Below are positions 24,955-34,652 of a DNA stretch of 64,000 nucleotides, in pieces; the stretch's first letter is position 1; each line of letters starts with the position of its first letter. The stretch is from Actinomyces respiraculi (GTDB taxonomy: Bacteria > Actinomycetota > Actinomycetes > Actinomycetales > Actinomycetaceae): the NCBI RefSeq assembly GCF_014595995.2, contig NZ_CP063989.1:558001-622000 (forward strand), read 5' to 3'. The notes under the pieces are model-generated. The model worked only from the letters and a program-made list of their open reading frames with translations. It was not told the DNA's origin and searched no databases. A program made the position numbers and the translations under genes.

Positions 24955-25410
24955 CTACAGGAGGTCGGGGTCGATCTCCTCGGGGCGGCGTCCCAGCATG
25001 AGGGCGAGCTGCTCGACGACGACCCGGTGCACCAGCTCGGCCAGCTCCTCATCGCCGTCGGCCCTCGAGACCACCGGCCTGCGGTAGACGACCACCCGGG
25101 CGGGCAGCCCCGCGCGCGGCTCGGCCGCGAAACCGCGGCCGAGCACGATCCCGGGCTCCCACGGCGCCGGGTCCGAGGGTGGGACATCCTCCACGGCGAA
25201 CTGAACGTCCCTCACCTGCGGCACCCGGCGGGCCAGTGCGTCCGCCGTCGAGGCCACCAGCTCGTCGAAGCGCTCGGCGCGCGTGCGCCAGGCGGGCAGG
25301 TACGGGGGCAGCATCGGGCCCCTCAGCCCGCGCCCGTGACGGTCACGACGGCGCGCGGGTGCCGGCACCGGGGCGGGGGAGCGGTGCGAGGGGGAGGAGA
25401 ATGTCACCAT
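24955..25410 (-). CDS. Metallopeptidase-family (Rv3259-like) protein without HExxH
   Basis: A 151-residue protein converging on DUF5719. Order and size match the small zincin-like family between whiB2 and DUF3499 in mycobacteria. The segment RDVQFAVEDVPP and RVVVYRRPV fit the family, but where homologues have a VVHExxHHFG-type zinc motif this protein reads LVHRVVVEQLALMLGRRPEE. Only the Glu survives, and both histidines that would bind zinc are absent, so it cannot be an ordinary HExxH peptidase. The N-terminal 30 residues are Arg/Pro-rich; the ATG near residue 33 (MLPPYLPAWRTRAERF) is an alternative start. Confidence 0.7.
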   Translation of the reverse strand: MVTFSSPSHRSPAPVPAPARRRDRHGRGLRGPMLPPYLPAWRTRAERFDELVASTADALARRVPQVRDVQFAVEDVPPSDPAPWEPGIVLGRGFAAEPRAGLPARVVVYRRPVVSRADGDEELAELVHRVVVEQLALMLGRRPEEIDPDLL

Positions 25411-25474
25411 CCCAGCCTACGCAGGAGCGGGTGGCGTTGACGGCGGCACGGGGCGGCAGCGGTAGCCTGCTCGG

Positions 25475-25915
25475 GTGAGACGAGTCCGAAGCTGCCGCCG
25501 ACCCGGGTGCGAGAACCCCGCCGTCGCCACCCTCACGAGCGTGTACGCGGACTCCACCATCGTCATCGGCCCCCTGGCCACCGAGCGGCAGCCGGAGGCC
25601 TATGACCTGTGCGCCAGGCACGTGGAGTCCTTCACGGCGCCTCGCGGCTGGCAGGTCATCCGCCTGGCGACAAGCTTCGAGCCGGCCCCGCCCAGCGATG
25701 ACGACCTCACGGCCCTGGCCGACGCCGTCCGCGATGCCTCGCGCAGCCCCCGCCCGCGCCCCCAACCGGCTGAGCGTGCCGGGCGCCCCGGCGGCATCGT
25801 GCCGGCCTCGCTCACGGCCCCACAACCCCTGCCTGACCACCTCGCCGGGCTTGGCGACGGCGAGATCCTGCGGCGCGGGCACCTGCGGGTGCTGCGCGGC
25901 GAGAAGGAGGACTGA
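25475..25915 (+). CDS. DUF3499 family protein
   Basis: A 146-residue actinobacterial protein starting at GTG 25475. The N-terminal CRRPGCENPAVATLTSVYAD and later YDLCARHVESFTAPRGWQV contain paired cysteines and a histidine that look like a small zinc-binding site. Function is unknown; the family is found next to whiB2 and a Trm112-like gene, as here. The next gene starts one base after its stop. Confidence 0.85.
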   Translation: MRRVRSCRRPGCENPAVATLTSVYADSTIVIGPLATERQPEAYDLCARHVESFTAPRGWQVIRLATSFEPAPPSDDDLTALADAVRDASRSPRPRPQPAERAGRPGGIVPASLTAPQPLPDHLAGLGDGEILRRGHLRVLRGEKED

Positions 25916-25916
25916 C

Positions 25917-26156
25917 ATGACCCAGACCTGCGAGACGGGTGCCTGCAACGCTTCCGACGACAGCGCGAACAACAGCGGCCTCGCCCCGGTTGTGCGCGCC
26001 CTGCTGCGCTGCCCCGTGACCGGTGAGGCGCTTGTTGACGCCGTCGGCCCCGATGGTGCTCCCGCCCTGCTGTCCCTGGGGGCCGGCCTGGCCTACCCGA
26101 TGCGTGACGGCGTGCCCGTCCTGCTCTCCCACGAGGCTGAGCCCTTCACGCCCTGA
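25917..26156 (+). CDS. Trm112 family protein
   Basis: A 79-residue protein with the Trm112 core LLRCPVTGEALVD and LAYPMRDGVPVLL. In eukaryotes Trm112 is a zinc-binding activator of methyltransferases; the bacterial versions often keep only part of the cysteines, and here only one remains in the core. About 25 N-terminal residues precede the domain. Ribosome site AAGGAGG lies nine bases before the ATG, inside the end of DUF3499. Partner methyltransferase unknown. Confidence 0.85.
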   Translation: MTQTCETGACNASDDSANNSGLAPVVRALLRCPVTGEALVDAVGPDGAPALLSLGAGLAYPMRDGVPVLLSHEAEPFTP

Positions 26157-26266
26157 CAGTTCTCGTGGGCAACAACCCCAGTTCTCGTGGGCAACAACCC
26201 CAGTTCTCGCGGCGAGAACTGGGGTTAGACGCGGCGAGAACTGGGGTTAAACGCGATGAGAACTGC
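26157..26266. repeat. Palindromic repeat cluster filling a convergent gap
   Basis: The whole space between two convergent stop codons is repeats. Two direct 22-base units (CAGTTCTCGTGGGCAACAAC plus CC) lead into a 27-base near-perfect palindrome at 26198-26224 (13-base arms CCCCAGTTCTCGC), followed by two reverse copies of CGAGAACTGGGGTT and a final GAGAACTG. Three forward and three reverse arms could pair in many ways. Likely a bidirectional terminator and a member of a dispersed repeat family. Confidence 0.85.
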
Positions 26267-27139
26267 TCAGGAAGGGCCGGGGGCGCCGATCCCGTGGGGC
26301 AGCCGGTCCAGGGAGAGGACGCTGCGCTCCTCCGCCTGCCGGTCGCGCAGAGACAGGGCGAGCTCGCGGTCACGCCGCTCGCACAGCACCGCCGCCAGGA
26401 AGCGCTCCGGGTGCGTGCCCGCTGGAGGCTCCGGCGCCACGCGGGGCAGGACCTGCTCGACCAGCTGTGAGCCCAGGCGTGCCCTGGCCGCCGGCTGCAT
26501 CGACGAGGCCCGCTGCAGGAAGGTCCGTGACGCGAGCGCCAGGTCCCCCGGCAGCGACCGGATATCCGCCTCCTGCGCCCACTGGGCCAGCTCCGGCGGC
26601 ATGAGCAGCGGCGGCGCGTCCACCGACCCCGCCCGCTCGTTGACCACGTACGTGCCCGCCAGCAGATCCCCCAGCCGCTTGCCCCGGCGCGTGATGATGC
26701 ACGCCGCCAGTGCCGGCAGCGCCCCGGTCAACCAGATCTCTACGACGCCCACGAGCGTGCGCACGAGGCTGTGGCGCAGGCGGATCGCACCGCCGTCGTC
26801 ACGCACCACCCGGCAGCCCGTCACCAGGCGACCGGCGCTGCGTCCGCGTGAGAGAACCTCCACGGTCAACGGCACCGCCACCGTCCACAGCACGAGCAGG
26901 AGCGAGATCTGCGTGATGGCGGCGGCCGTGCTCGTCTCATCCGAGGCCCCGGGTCCCAGCGTCGCCCAGGTGATGAAGGACATGAGCAGTCCCACGGCGT
27001 AGATCGCGTAGTCGATGACGGCGCTCAGCAGGCGCACGCCCACCGTCGCCGGGACGATGTCGACGACGACGGCCTCGCCGGTCACGAGCCTGTCCGGCGT
27101 CATCATCCGCTCGGACGATGAAGCGGTCGCACTCACCAT
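26267..27139 (-). CDS. RDD family membrane protein
   Basis: A 290-residue protein with an RDD domain: LLSAVIDYAIYAVGLLMSFI with the family Asp in the first membrane helix, two further helices (SLLLVLWTVAVPLTVEV, and around LTGALPALAACII), and GRSAGRLVTGCRVVRDDG. The C-terminal 100 residues are soluble and Arg-rich. RDD proteins are small membrane proteins of mostly unknown role; some act in ion transport. It is divergent from the SpoIIM-family gene, a pairing common in actinobacteria next to DUF58/MoxR. The ATG at 27103 is an alternative start. Confidence 0.87.
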   Translation of the reverse strand: MVSATASSSERMMTPDRLVTGEAVVVDIVPATVGVRLLSAVIDYAIYAVGLLMSFITWATLGPGASDETSTAAAITQISLLLVLWTVAVPLTVEVLSRGRSAGRLVTGCRVVRDDGGAIRLRHSLVRTLVGVVEIWLTGALPALAACIITRRGKRLGDLLAGTYVVNERAGSVDAPPLLMPPELAQWAQEADIRSLPGDLALASRTFLQRASSMQPAARARLGSQLVEQVLPRVAPEPPAGTHPERFLAAVLCERRDRELALSLRDRQAEERSVLSLDRLPHGIGAPGPS

Positions 27140-27153
27140 GTCACACTCCCTGT

Positions 27154-28149
27154 GTGGATATCGATGCCTTCAGCGCTGCTCGCCGCGACCAGTGGGACCG
27201 GCTCGACGAGCTGACCCGCAGACGCCAGCTCACCGGGTCGCAGGCGGACGAGCTCGTCGCCCTCTATCGGGGTGCGGCCCGGGACCTGTCGCGTGCACGC
27301 ACCCAGGCGCCGGACCCGCAGGTGCTCGCCGAGCTCTCGCGACTCGTTGTTGCCGCCCGTGCCCGGGTGACCGGCACGCGGGAGGTGCGTGCCTCGGACC
27401 TGCGCCGCTACCTCGCCCAGACGGTGCCGGCGGCCCTGTACCGCCTGCGCTGGTGGACCCTCGGGGTGACCCTGGCCGAGCTCGCCATCGCCGTCGTCGT
27501 GGCCGTCTGGACCCTGCACAGCCCCCAGGCCATGAGCGCCCTGGGCAGCCCCAGCGAGTTGAGCGCCTACGCCAATGACGCCTTCGAGTCCTACTACTCC
27601 ACCTACGCGCCCAGCGAGTTCGCCAGCCAGGTGTGGACCAACAATGCGCGCATCGCGGTGCTCTGCGTCGCCGGCGGCATCACCGGGGTCCTGCCCGCCT
27701 ACGTGATGTGGGCCAACGCCGTCTCCCTGGGACAGGCGGCGGCGATCATGGTCGACCACGACCTCCTGGGGCTGTTCTTCGCCCTCATCAGCCCGCACGG
27801 TCTGCTCGAGCTGACCTGCGTGTTCATTGCCGGGGCCGCGGGCCTCAAGCTCTTCTGGACGATGCTGGTGCCCGGCCCCAGGCCGCGCGCCGTCGCCCTG
27901 GCAGAGGAGGGCCGGGCGCTGATCGCCGTCGCCGTCGGCATGACCGGGGCGCTGGCGGTTGCGGGTGTCATCGAGGCCTTCGTGACCCCGGCGCCGGTGC
28001 CCTGGAGCCTGAAGATCACCGTGGGTGTGCTCGCCCTCGTGGTCCTGTGGACCTACACGCTCGTGGTCGGCGGGCGCGCGGTGCGTTCGGGCGTCACGGG
28101 GGACCTTGACGAGGAGGAGGCCGGTGCCGTCGCCGTCGCGGTCGGCTGA
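27154..28149 (+). CDS. Stage II sporulation protein M (SpoIIM) family membrane protein
   Basis: A 331-residue protein. GTG 27154 is chosen (VDIDAFSAARRDQWDRLDEL); an ATG at 27118 would run into the divergent RDD gene. An N-terminal helical soluble part (residues 1-95) precedes about five to six membrane segments, including GITGVLPAYVMWANAVSLGQ and FALISPHGLLELTCVFIAGA, where the P-H-G-x-x-E pattern typical of SpoIIM is visible. In Bacillus the protein is part of an engulfment complex, but this organism is not expected to sporulate; here a general membrane role is likely. Divergent from RDD and upstream of the DUF58 operon on the opposite strand. Confidence 0.88.
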   Translation: MDIDAFSAARRDQWDRLDELTRRRQLTGSQADELVALYRGAARDLSRARTQAPDPQVLAELSRLVVAARARVTGTREVRASDLRRYLAQTVPAALYRLRWWTLGVTLAELAIAVVVAVWTLHSPQAMSALGSPSELSAYANDAFESYYSTYAPSEFASQVWTNNARIAVLCVAGGITGVLPAYVMWANAVSLGQAAAIMVDHDLLGLFFALISPHGLLELTCVFIAGAAGLKLFWTMLVPGPRPRAVALAEEGRALIAVAVGMTGALAVAGVIEAFVTPAPVPWSLKITVGVLALVVLWTYTLVVGGRAVRSGVTGDLDEEEAGAVAVAVG

Positions 28150-28180
28150 ACGGCCTGTGCTTCCCGACGACGCGGGGTCC

Positions 28181-28246
28181 GTGCCGCCTGTGCCGCCCGT
28201 CGGCGTGGGGCCCGTGCCGCCTGTGCCGCCCGTCGGCGTGGGGCCC
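28181..28246. repeat. Two exact tandem copies of a 33-bp repeat
   Basis: 28181-28213 and 28214-28246 are identical 33-base units in the 125-base gap between the convergent SpoIIM and DUF58 genes. Each begins GTGCCGCCTGTGCCGCC and ends GTGGGGCCC. Because 33 is a multiple of three the units could be translated, but no supported gene covers them. Confidence 0.8.
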
Positions 28247-28274
28247 GCCGACGCCGGTCCCATCTGGCACCCGG

Positions 28275-29567
28275 TCACAGGCGCCCCGCCCGCTTGAGCT
28301 CGAGGTAGGTGTCCGCCACGCGCGGCGCCAGGCGACCCGGCACCGCCTCGACGACCTCCACGCCCGCCCTCCGCAGCCGCTCGCGCACCGCCGCCAGCTC
28401 GAGCAGGTCACGCTCGGCGGCCGCGGCCGTGTAGACGCTGTCGGCGTCGGCACGCGCACGGCGCAGGGCCTCGACGTCGGGATCCGTCACCGAGGCGAGC
28501 AGCACGGTGTGCTCACGCGCCAGGGTGGTGATCGCCCGCGTCATCACGGCGTCCGCCGAGGAGCCGTCCAGCCCCGTGAGGATGACGACGAGCGCCCGCT
28601 GGCTCAGGCGCTGCTCCACCACCCGCCCCACCAGGGCCCAGTCGGTCTCCGTCACGGCAGCCTCCACCGGCGCCAACGCGTCCGCCAGGGCGCTGATGAG
28701 CCCGGGCCCGGCCACACCGCTGACCTGCGCCCGCAGGCGCTCATCGACGGCGACCGCATCCACCCGGTCCCCGGCGTGCGAGGCGAGCGCGGCCAGCAGC
28801 AGGGCCGCCTCAACCTCGGTGTCCAGGCGCGGTGCACCCCCCACCCGGGCTGCCGACATGCGGCCGGTGTCCACCACGAGCAGCACGCGCCGGTCCCGCT
28901 CGGGCCTCCAGGTGCGCACGACGACGTCGCCGCGCCTGGCCGTTGAGCGCCAGTCGATGGAGCGCACGTCATCACCGACGACGTACTCGCGCAGCGAGTC
29001 GAACTCCGTGCCCGCGCCGCGCACCATGACGGCACTGCGCCCGTCCATCTCACGCAGGCGGGCCAGGCGGCTGGGCAGGTGGCGCCGGGAGGTGAAGGGC
29101 GGCAGGACCCTCAGACGTGCGGGCACCGCCATGCTCATCTGGCGGCCGGCCAGGCCCAGGGGCCCGCTGGAACGCACGGTGACGAGGTCCGCCACACGCT
29201 CACCGCGACGGGTGGGGCGCAGCGTGGTCTGGGTGCGCTTGCGCTGTCCGGGGCGCAGTGTGAACGCCGAGCGCTCCCCGCCGGCGCCGGCGGACGGGGG
29301 CCATGCGTCGCGCACGAGCAGCCTCATGGTGCGCGAGGAGGTGGAGGTCACGGACAGGCGCGTCGTCGTCTCCTCGCCCAGGCGGACGGTGCGCGGGGTC
29401 AGACGCTCCAGGTGCAGGGCGCGGGGGGAGGGCGCGGCCAGGACGTCGATGGCGATGAGGATCGCGACGATGGCGCCCCAGGTCAGGACGGTCAGGGGCC
29501 TGGGGACGAGCAGGACGAGGAGGAGGCCGACACCGGTCAGCCAGGCGCTGCGGCTTGTGAGGTACAC
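28275..29567 (-). CDS. DUF58 domain-containing protein
   Basis: A 430-residue protein with two N-terminal hydrophobic segments (WLTGVGLLLVLLVPRPLTVL and WGAIVAILIAIDVLAA), a beta domain, then DUF58 with EFDSLREYVVGDDVRSIDWR, the family hallmark, leading to a VWA-like fold (RRVLLVVDTGRMSAARVGG). DUF58 proteins work with MoxR ATPases, possibly in protein maturation or envelope assembly. The moxR gene is 78 bases upstream in the same operon. Confidence 0.9.
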   Translation of the reverse strand: MYLTSRSAWLTGVGLLLVLLVPRPLTVLTWGAIVAILIAIDVLAAPSPRALHLERLTPRTVRLGEETTTRLSVTSTSSRTMRLLVRDAWPPSAGAGGERSAFTLRPGQRKRTQTTLRPTRRGERVADLVTVRSSGPLGLAGRQMSMAVPARLRVLPPFTSRRHLPSRLARLREMDGRSAVMVRGAGTEFDSLREYVVGDDVRSIDWRSTARRGDVVVRTWRPERDRRVLLVVDTGRMSAARVGGAPRLDTEVEAALLLAALASHAGDRVDAVAVDERLRAQVSGVAGPGLISALADALAPVEAAVTETDWALVGRVVEQRLSQRALVVILTGLDGSSADAVMTRAITTLAREHTVLLASVTDPDVEALRRARADADSVYTAAAAERDLLELAAVRERLRRAGVEVVEAVPGRLAPRVADTYLELKRAGRL

Positions 29568-29645
29568 CGGGTCTCTCCTTTCCGGGCTCAGGGGCGGCGA
29601 GGGGCGGCGAGTAGGTGGGGGCGGGCCGCCGGGGGCGGGCTGTGC

Positions 29646-30619
<974 letters not shown>

Positions 30620-30623
<4 letters not shown>

Positions 30624-31792
30624 CGTGAGGTGACCTCGCTCTCGAGATGGTCGAGTTGGACGGCCAGGTCCGCCAGGGACCGGTCGTCGGAAGGGACGGG
30701 GCCGTACAGGAGCTCCTGGACGGCCGGGGCTGATTGGGAGGTGGCGCGTGCGAGCGCGTCGGTGAGCAGCGCGCCGTCGGCGGACGGAGACAGGCCCAGG
30801 CGCCGACCCAGGCGCAGGGCGGTGCCCGCGCGCAGGGCGGTGGCGGCACGCTGGCGGTCACCGGCCCGGCGGTACAGGCGCCCGCGGCCCCGAGTGGTCT
30901 CGGTGGCCCGCACGAGGACGGGCAGGTCCTCCTGGGCGAGGCGGCCCATGCGGCGTCCGCGCACGACGGCCAGGACGGCGACGATGATGATGGCCTGGAA
31001 GAGGAGGGGCGCCAGCCAGGGAGGCAGGGCGACACTGTTCCACACGGTGGTGTGAGTCGTCAGCCGGGAGCCGTCGACCCACAGGAGCTGCTCGTGGTGG
31101 CCCAGGGCGCGTATGGCCAGGGCGGCGTGCCCGGCGGTGGCGATCCGGCCGTTGGTGAGCAGGGTCGTGTCAGAGATCAGGCGCAGGGTGGCGCCGCCAG
31201 GGCGCTCGATGACCGCGTAGGCGTAATCGGATCCCCCCTCGGAGACGGGGAAGCACCCGATGGCCTCAGTCCCCGTCGGAAGGACGAGTGTGCCCCGGGT
31301 GCCGTCGATGCTGCCGGCGGCCGCCGCGTCCGCATCCGCGCACCGGGCCTGAAGCACCGTGCCCTTGGGGGCGCTAATGCCGGCGGGCACCGGTAGCTCG
31401 CCCTCGTCGTCGAGCAGACCGGACAGATCCTGGTAGAGGGTGCCGACGACGGTGATGTCCGCCCCCAGCGAGGCCAGCGTGCGGCGCTCCTCCTTGCTGA
31501 GGTGGGAGGCGTTGAGCAGGGCGATGGTGGTGCCCGGCCCGGCCTGGCTGACGACCTCGGCCATGGACGTGGGCGAGGCGGTGCCCACACCCTCGTCGCG
31601 CAGGAGTGCGCCCAGGGCCATGGCGCCGTCGCCCTTGGGGTTGTCCAGCGCGTAGGGGGTGGTGGAGGTCTGGGGGGAGGTCAGCAGGCTCGTGGCGACG
31701 GCGACCGCGGCCAGCAGCGCCAGGGACAGCAGCAGCGGCCGCCAGGAGCGCAGGCGCCGGGCCCATGAGGGGGCCTCGACCGGGGCGCTCAC
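30620..31792 (-). CDS. DUF4350 domain-containing membrane protein
   Basis: A 390-residue protein. GTG 31792 is chosen because it overlaps the upstream stop (GTGA) and follows GGAG; the frame extends to 31882 without a domain. One N-terminal membrane helix (PLLLSLALLAAVAVATSLLT), an extracytoplasmic DUF4350 domain (residues about 45-250, with YALDNPKGDGAMALGALLRD), a second helix (WLAPLLFQAIIIVAVLAVVR) and a cytoplasmic tail rich in Arg. The family always lies in the DUF58/MoxR operon of actinobacteria. It may be the membrane sensor or substrate of the MoxR system; the function is unknown. Confidence 0.87.
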
Positions 31793-32484
31793 AGGAACTC
31801 CCCCCGGCCACCCACGGTGGCCTGCGGTGCCGACGAGCGGGGCGCGGCCGAGGCGACGCGCTCGGCCAGCAGACGCATCCACTCATCCTGCTGCCCGGTG
31901 GACAGCACGCGCCCGTACCTGACCGCGTCGAAGAGGACGGCGGCCTGGTGGAGGCTGGCGTGCAGTCCCTGGTCGTCCACCAGGGCATGGGACGCGAGGG
32001 TGCCCGCCTCCTGCGCGGTCATGCCGGGATAGTCCTCGACGAGGGCGCGCTCGTCCAGGGATCGGATGATGGCACGGAAGCGGTCGACGACGGCGGCGGC
32101 CCAGTCCTGGCGGGCGGCAGCGGCGTCGGCGTCACGGGTGAGCGCGTCGGCGTCGCGGTCATCGCCCTCGAAGAGGACCTGGCTGCTCACGCGGGCGCGC
32201 CGTCCGAGCGTCACGCGCCTGAGCAGCAGGAGCGCGACGGCCAGCAGGACGACGGCCGCGACGACGACGATGAGCACGGACAGCCAGGCCGGTGCCCCAG
32301 GGACCACCCGGGAGGGGTCGATGTGCTCCTGGATCCATGTCCATAGCCGTGCCCACAGGCTCAGCCGCTCCTGGTAGACCGGTCGGCTGAGCTCGCGCTG
32401 CGCCGACTCACGCGCCTCCTCGGCGTCGGGGGTGGCGGGCACACCCGCGCCCAGGAGGGCGGTCAGGACGATGGGCGTCAGCAT
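31789..32484 (-). CDS. DUF4129 domain-containing protein
   Basis: A 231-residue protein. N-terminal hydrophobic stretch (MLTPIVLTALLGAGVPAT) looks like a signal or anchor, then a membrane helix at about residues 68-90 (WLSVLIVVVAAVVLLAVALL), and a cytoplasmic DUF4129 domain with WAAAVVDRFRAIIRSLDERA and PGMTAQEAGTLASHA plus FDAVRYGRV. DUF4129 is often fused to transglutaminase-like proteins but is free-standing in this actinobacterial operon. First of the chain DUF4129-DUF4350-MoxR-DUF58. Confidence 0.85.
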   Translation of the reverse strand: MLTPIVLTALLGAGVPATPDAEEARESAQRELSRPVYQERLSLWARLWTWIQEHIDPSRVVPGAPAWLSVLIVVVAAVVLLAVALLLLRRVTLGRRARVSSQVLFEGDDRDADALTRDADAAAARQDWAAAVVDRFRAIIRSLDERALVEDYPGMTAQEAGTLASHALVDDQGLHASLHQAAVLFDAVRYGRVLSTGQQDEWMRLLAERVASAAPRSSAPQATVGGRGEFL

Positions 32485-32503
32485 GCGAGGAGGTCGACCG
32501 GGG

Positions 32504-33700
32504 TCACAGGGTGTCTGCGGCCTGGCGGAGCTCGACGTCGAGGCCCTCCTGGCGCATGCGCAGGTCGATGTAGATCAGGGCCGTCACCGCTGCGGAGAAG
32601 GGCAGGATGAGTGCGCCCAGGAGGGAGCCGATGAAGGTGGACACGGCATCGAGGGCGGGCATGATGCCCCCCGATGTGACGGACAGGACGCCGGCCACGG
32701 CACCGGTGACGCCCGACAGGACTCCGGTGACGAGCACGGTGATGATGCCGGCCAGGAGCAAGGCGCCGAGCACGTGCCAGAAGTAGCTGCGGGTCAGGAC
32801 CCAGGAGCGCTTGATGCCCTCGATGACGCCGACGTTCTCCAGGACGAGGGTGGCCGACGACAGAGACAGGCGCACACTCAGGAAAGTGCCCAGGATGATG
32901 CCGATGACGGCGAGGACGAGGATACCGATGACTGCGATTGCCACCATGGCCCCCGAGGGCTCGTCGCCGTTGAGCACGGGCACGAGGGTGATGCCGAAGA
33001 GGACCAGCCCCACGAGCGCGATGACGACCGAGGCCGCACCGACGATGAGGCTCACGAGGATGCTCTGGCCGATGAGGGCCCACACCCGTCCCTTCGTGCG
33101 CTGCCACACCTCGCCGGGGCTGGCCACACGACCCAGCACTGAGCGCGAGACCGCGACGATGAGCAGTCCCGTGAGGATGGTCGAGGCGAGAGCCGTCAGC
33201 GCCGCTGTCAGCATTGAGGAGCCCAAGGTGCTCAGACTGTCGAGCGCGAGCGACATGGCCTGGTCCTCAGTAAGGAAGGCGCTGTCACCTGTGGACTCGA
33301 GGGAGGAGTACAAGCCCCGAGTGGTGAAGAAGGTGGGGATCGCTGAGATCAGGCCGATGATCGACATCACCACGATCGAGGGCACGAACATTGCCTTGGG
33401 GTTGGCGCGCAGGGACTCGAAGGCGCCGCCGATGATCTCGGTGATGCTCAGGGGCCGCAGGGGGATGATGCCGGGCTTGGGGGCCACGAAGAAGCTGGGC
33501 GGCGCCTGGTGCGCGGCGCCCGGGTACGCAGGGTAGGTGGGGGGGACGCCGACCTGCGGGTCGGCGGGCCCGTAGGAGGGGGAGGAGGTGGAGGGCTGCC
33601 CGGCGGGGGGTGTGCCATAGGCACCGAAGCGCGGCTCGGCCGGAGCGGTGCCCGAGTCCTCAGGACCGGAGGGGGACTGCCAAGGGGTGTCGCTGCTCAT
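32504..33700 (-). CDS. Membrane protein with glycerophosphoryl diester phosphodiesterase membrane domain
   Basis: A 398-residue protein; ATG 33700 (MSSDTPWQSPSGPEDSG) is chosen over an open extension to 33736. The N-terminal 75 residues are Pro/Gly/Ser/Tyr-rich and disordered. Then comes IIPLRPLSITEIIGGAFESL, the usual entry of this domain, and about six hydrophobic segments. In some proteins the domain sits beside GdpD, but no phosphodiesterase catalytic domain is present here. Probably first gene of the minus-strand operon with DUF4129 (20 bases apart). Role unknown. Confidence 0.82.
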   Translation of the reverse strand: MSSDTPWQSPSGPEDSGTAPAEPRFGAYGTPPAGQPSTSSPSYGPADPQVGVPPTYPAYPGAAHQAPPSFFVAPKPGIIPLRPLSITEIIGGAFESLRANPKAMFVPSIVVMSIIGLISAIPTFFTTRGLYSSLESTGDSAFLTEDQAMSLALDSLSTLGSSMLTAALTALASTILTGLLIVAVSRSVLGRVASPGEVWQRTKGRVWALIGQSILVSLIVGAASVVIALVGLVLFGITLVPVLNGDEPSGAMVAIAVIGILVLAVIGIILGTFLSVRLSLSSATLVLENVGVIEGIKRSWVLTRSYFWHVLGALLLAGIITVLVTGVLSGVTGAVAGVLSVTSGGIMPALDAVSTFIGSLLGALILPFSAAVTALIYIDLRMRQEGLDVELRQAADTL

Positions 33701-33867
33701 GGCTTCATGCTGGCACGCCCGCCTCGGGCGCGGCATCCGCCTTCAGGAGGATCGGCGCGGGGCGGGCGTCGTCGGAGCGCAAGAGCCTGCGGGGTGGTGG
33801 CCCTGGCGGTGACCTGGGCGGTGCCCGGGATCTGAGACATGAGACGACGGTGTGTCAAAATAGAGGC

Positions 33868-34548
33868 ATGAGCGCTGTCGTCCTGGTCATAGATGACGAC
33901 ATCGCCCTGACCGAGATAATCGGCCAGATGGTTGAGCGCGAGGGCTACACGCTGTGCTCCTGCGCTGACGGCTCTCGCGCCCTGGACGTCCTGCGCTCCG
34001 TCCAGCCGGACCTCGTGTTACTCGACGTCGCGCTGCCCGGGATCGACGGGCTGGAGCTGTGCCGACGTCTGCGCCTGGAGTCGGACGTGCCCATCATCGT
34101 GGTCTCCGACCGGGGACAGACCCACGACGTCGTCGCGGCTCTCGAGGCCGGGGCCGACGACTACGTGACCAAGCCCTTCAAGCCCAAGGAGCTGCTCGCC
34201 CGGATCCGGGTGCGTCTGCGCCGCCACCGGGCCGTTGAGGCGCAGCACGTGCACGTCGGCGACCTTGACATCGACGTCACTGGTCACGAGGTGCGTCGCG
34301 GCGACCACCTCATCACCCTCACGCCCCTCGAGTTCTCCCTCCTGGCGACCCTGGCCCGCGCCCCCTGGAAGGTCTTCACCCGCGACGAGCTCCTGGAGCG
34401 GGTCTGGGGCTACCAGCACGCCGTCGACACTCGCCTGGTCAACGTCCACGTCCAGCGCCTGCGCGCCAAGATCGAGCGCGATCCCGAGCACCCCGCGATC
34501 GTGCTCACCGTGCGCGGCGTCGGCTACCGGGCGGGCGGGGCCCGCTGA
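33868..34548 (+). CDS. mtrA: OmpR-family response regulator, MtrA-like
   Basis: A 226-residue two-domain regulator. The receiver (1-115) has the acidic pocket VLVIDDDIALTEI, the phospho-acceptor in VLLDVALPGIDGLELC and the lysine in ADDYVTKPFKPKEL. The C-terminal winged helix (about 130-224) reads LTPLEFSLLATLARAPWKVF and RLVNVHVQRLRAKIERDPEH. This matches MtrA, the essential regulator of cell division and wall turnover in actinobacteria, which also controls rpf genes in some species. The partner kinase mtrB and lpqB, normally next, are missing; hpf follows on the other strand. AGAGG is close to the ATG. Confidence 0.88.
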   Translation: MSAVVLVIDDDIALTEIIGQMVEREGYTLCSCADGSRALDVLRSVQPDLVLLDVALPGIDGLELCRRLRLESDVPIIVVSDRGQTHDVVAALEAGADDYVTKPFKPKELLARIRVRLRRHRAVEAQHVHVGDLDIDVTGHEVRRGDHLITLTPLEFSLLATLARAPWKVFTRDELLERVWGYQHAVDTRLVNVHVQRLRAKIERDPEHPAIVLTVRGVGYRAGGAR

Positions 34549-34553
34549 GTGCC

Positions 34554-34632
34554 ACTCACCCGGGTTCTGCCCGACGACGACGTGTCCCGGCCCCGCCCTG
34601 GTGGGCAGGACCGGGACACGTACCGGGTGAGT
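34554..34632. terminator. Nested inverted repeats between convergent mtrA and hpf
   Basis: Outer arms ACTCACCCGG (34554-34563) and CCGGGTGAGT (34623-34632) are perfect complements; inner arms CGTGTCCCGG (34581-34590) and CCGGGACACG (34611-34620) are also perfect. Placed five bases after the mtrA stop and 20 bases from the hpf stop, this is probably a bidirectional terminator despite lacking a T-run. Confidence 0.65.
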
Positions 34633-34652
34633 CGGTCAGTGAGGGGCCGGCG

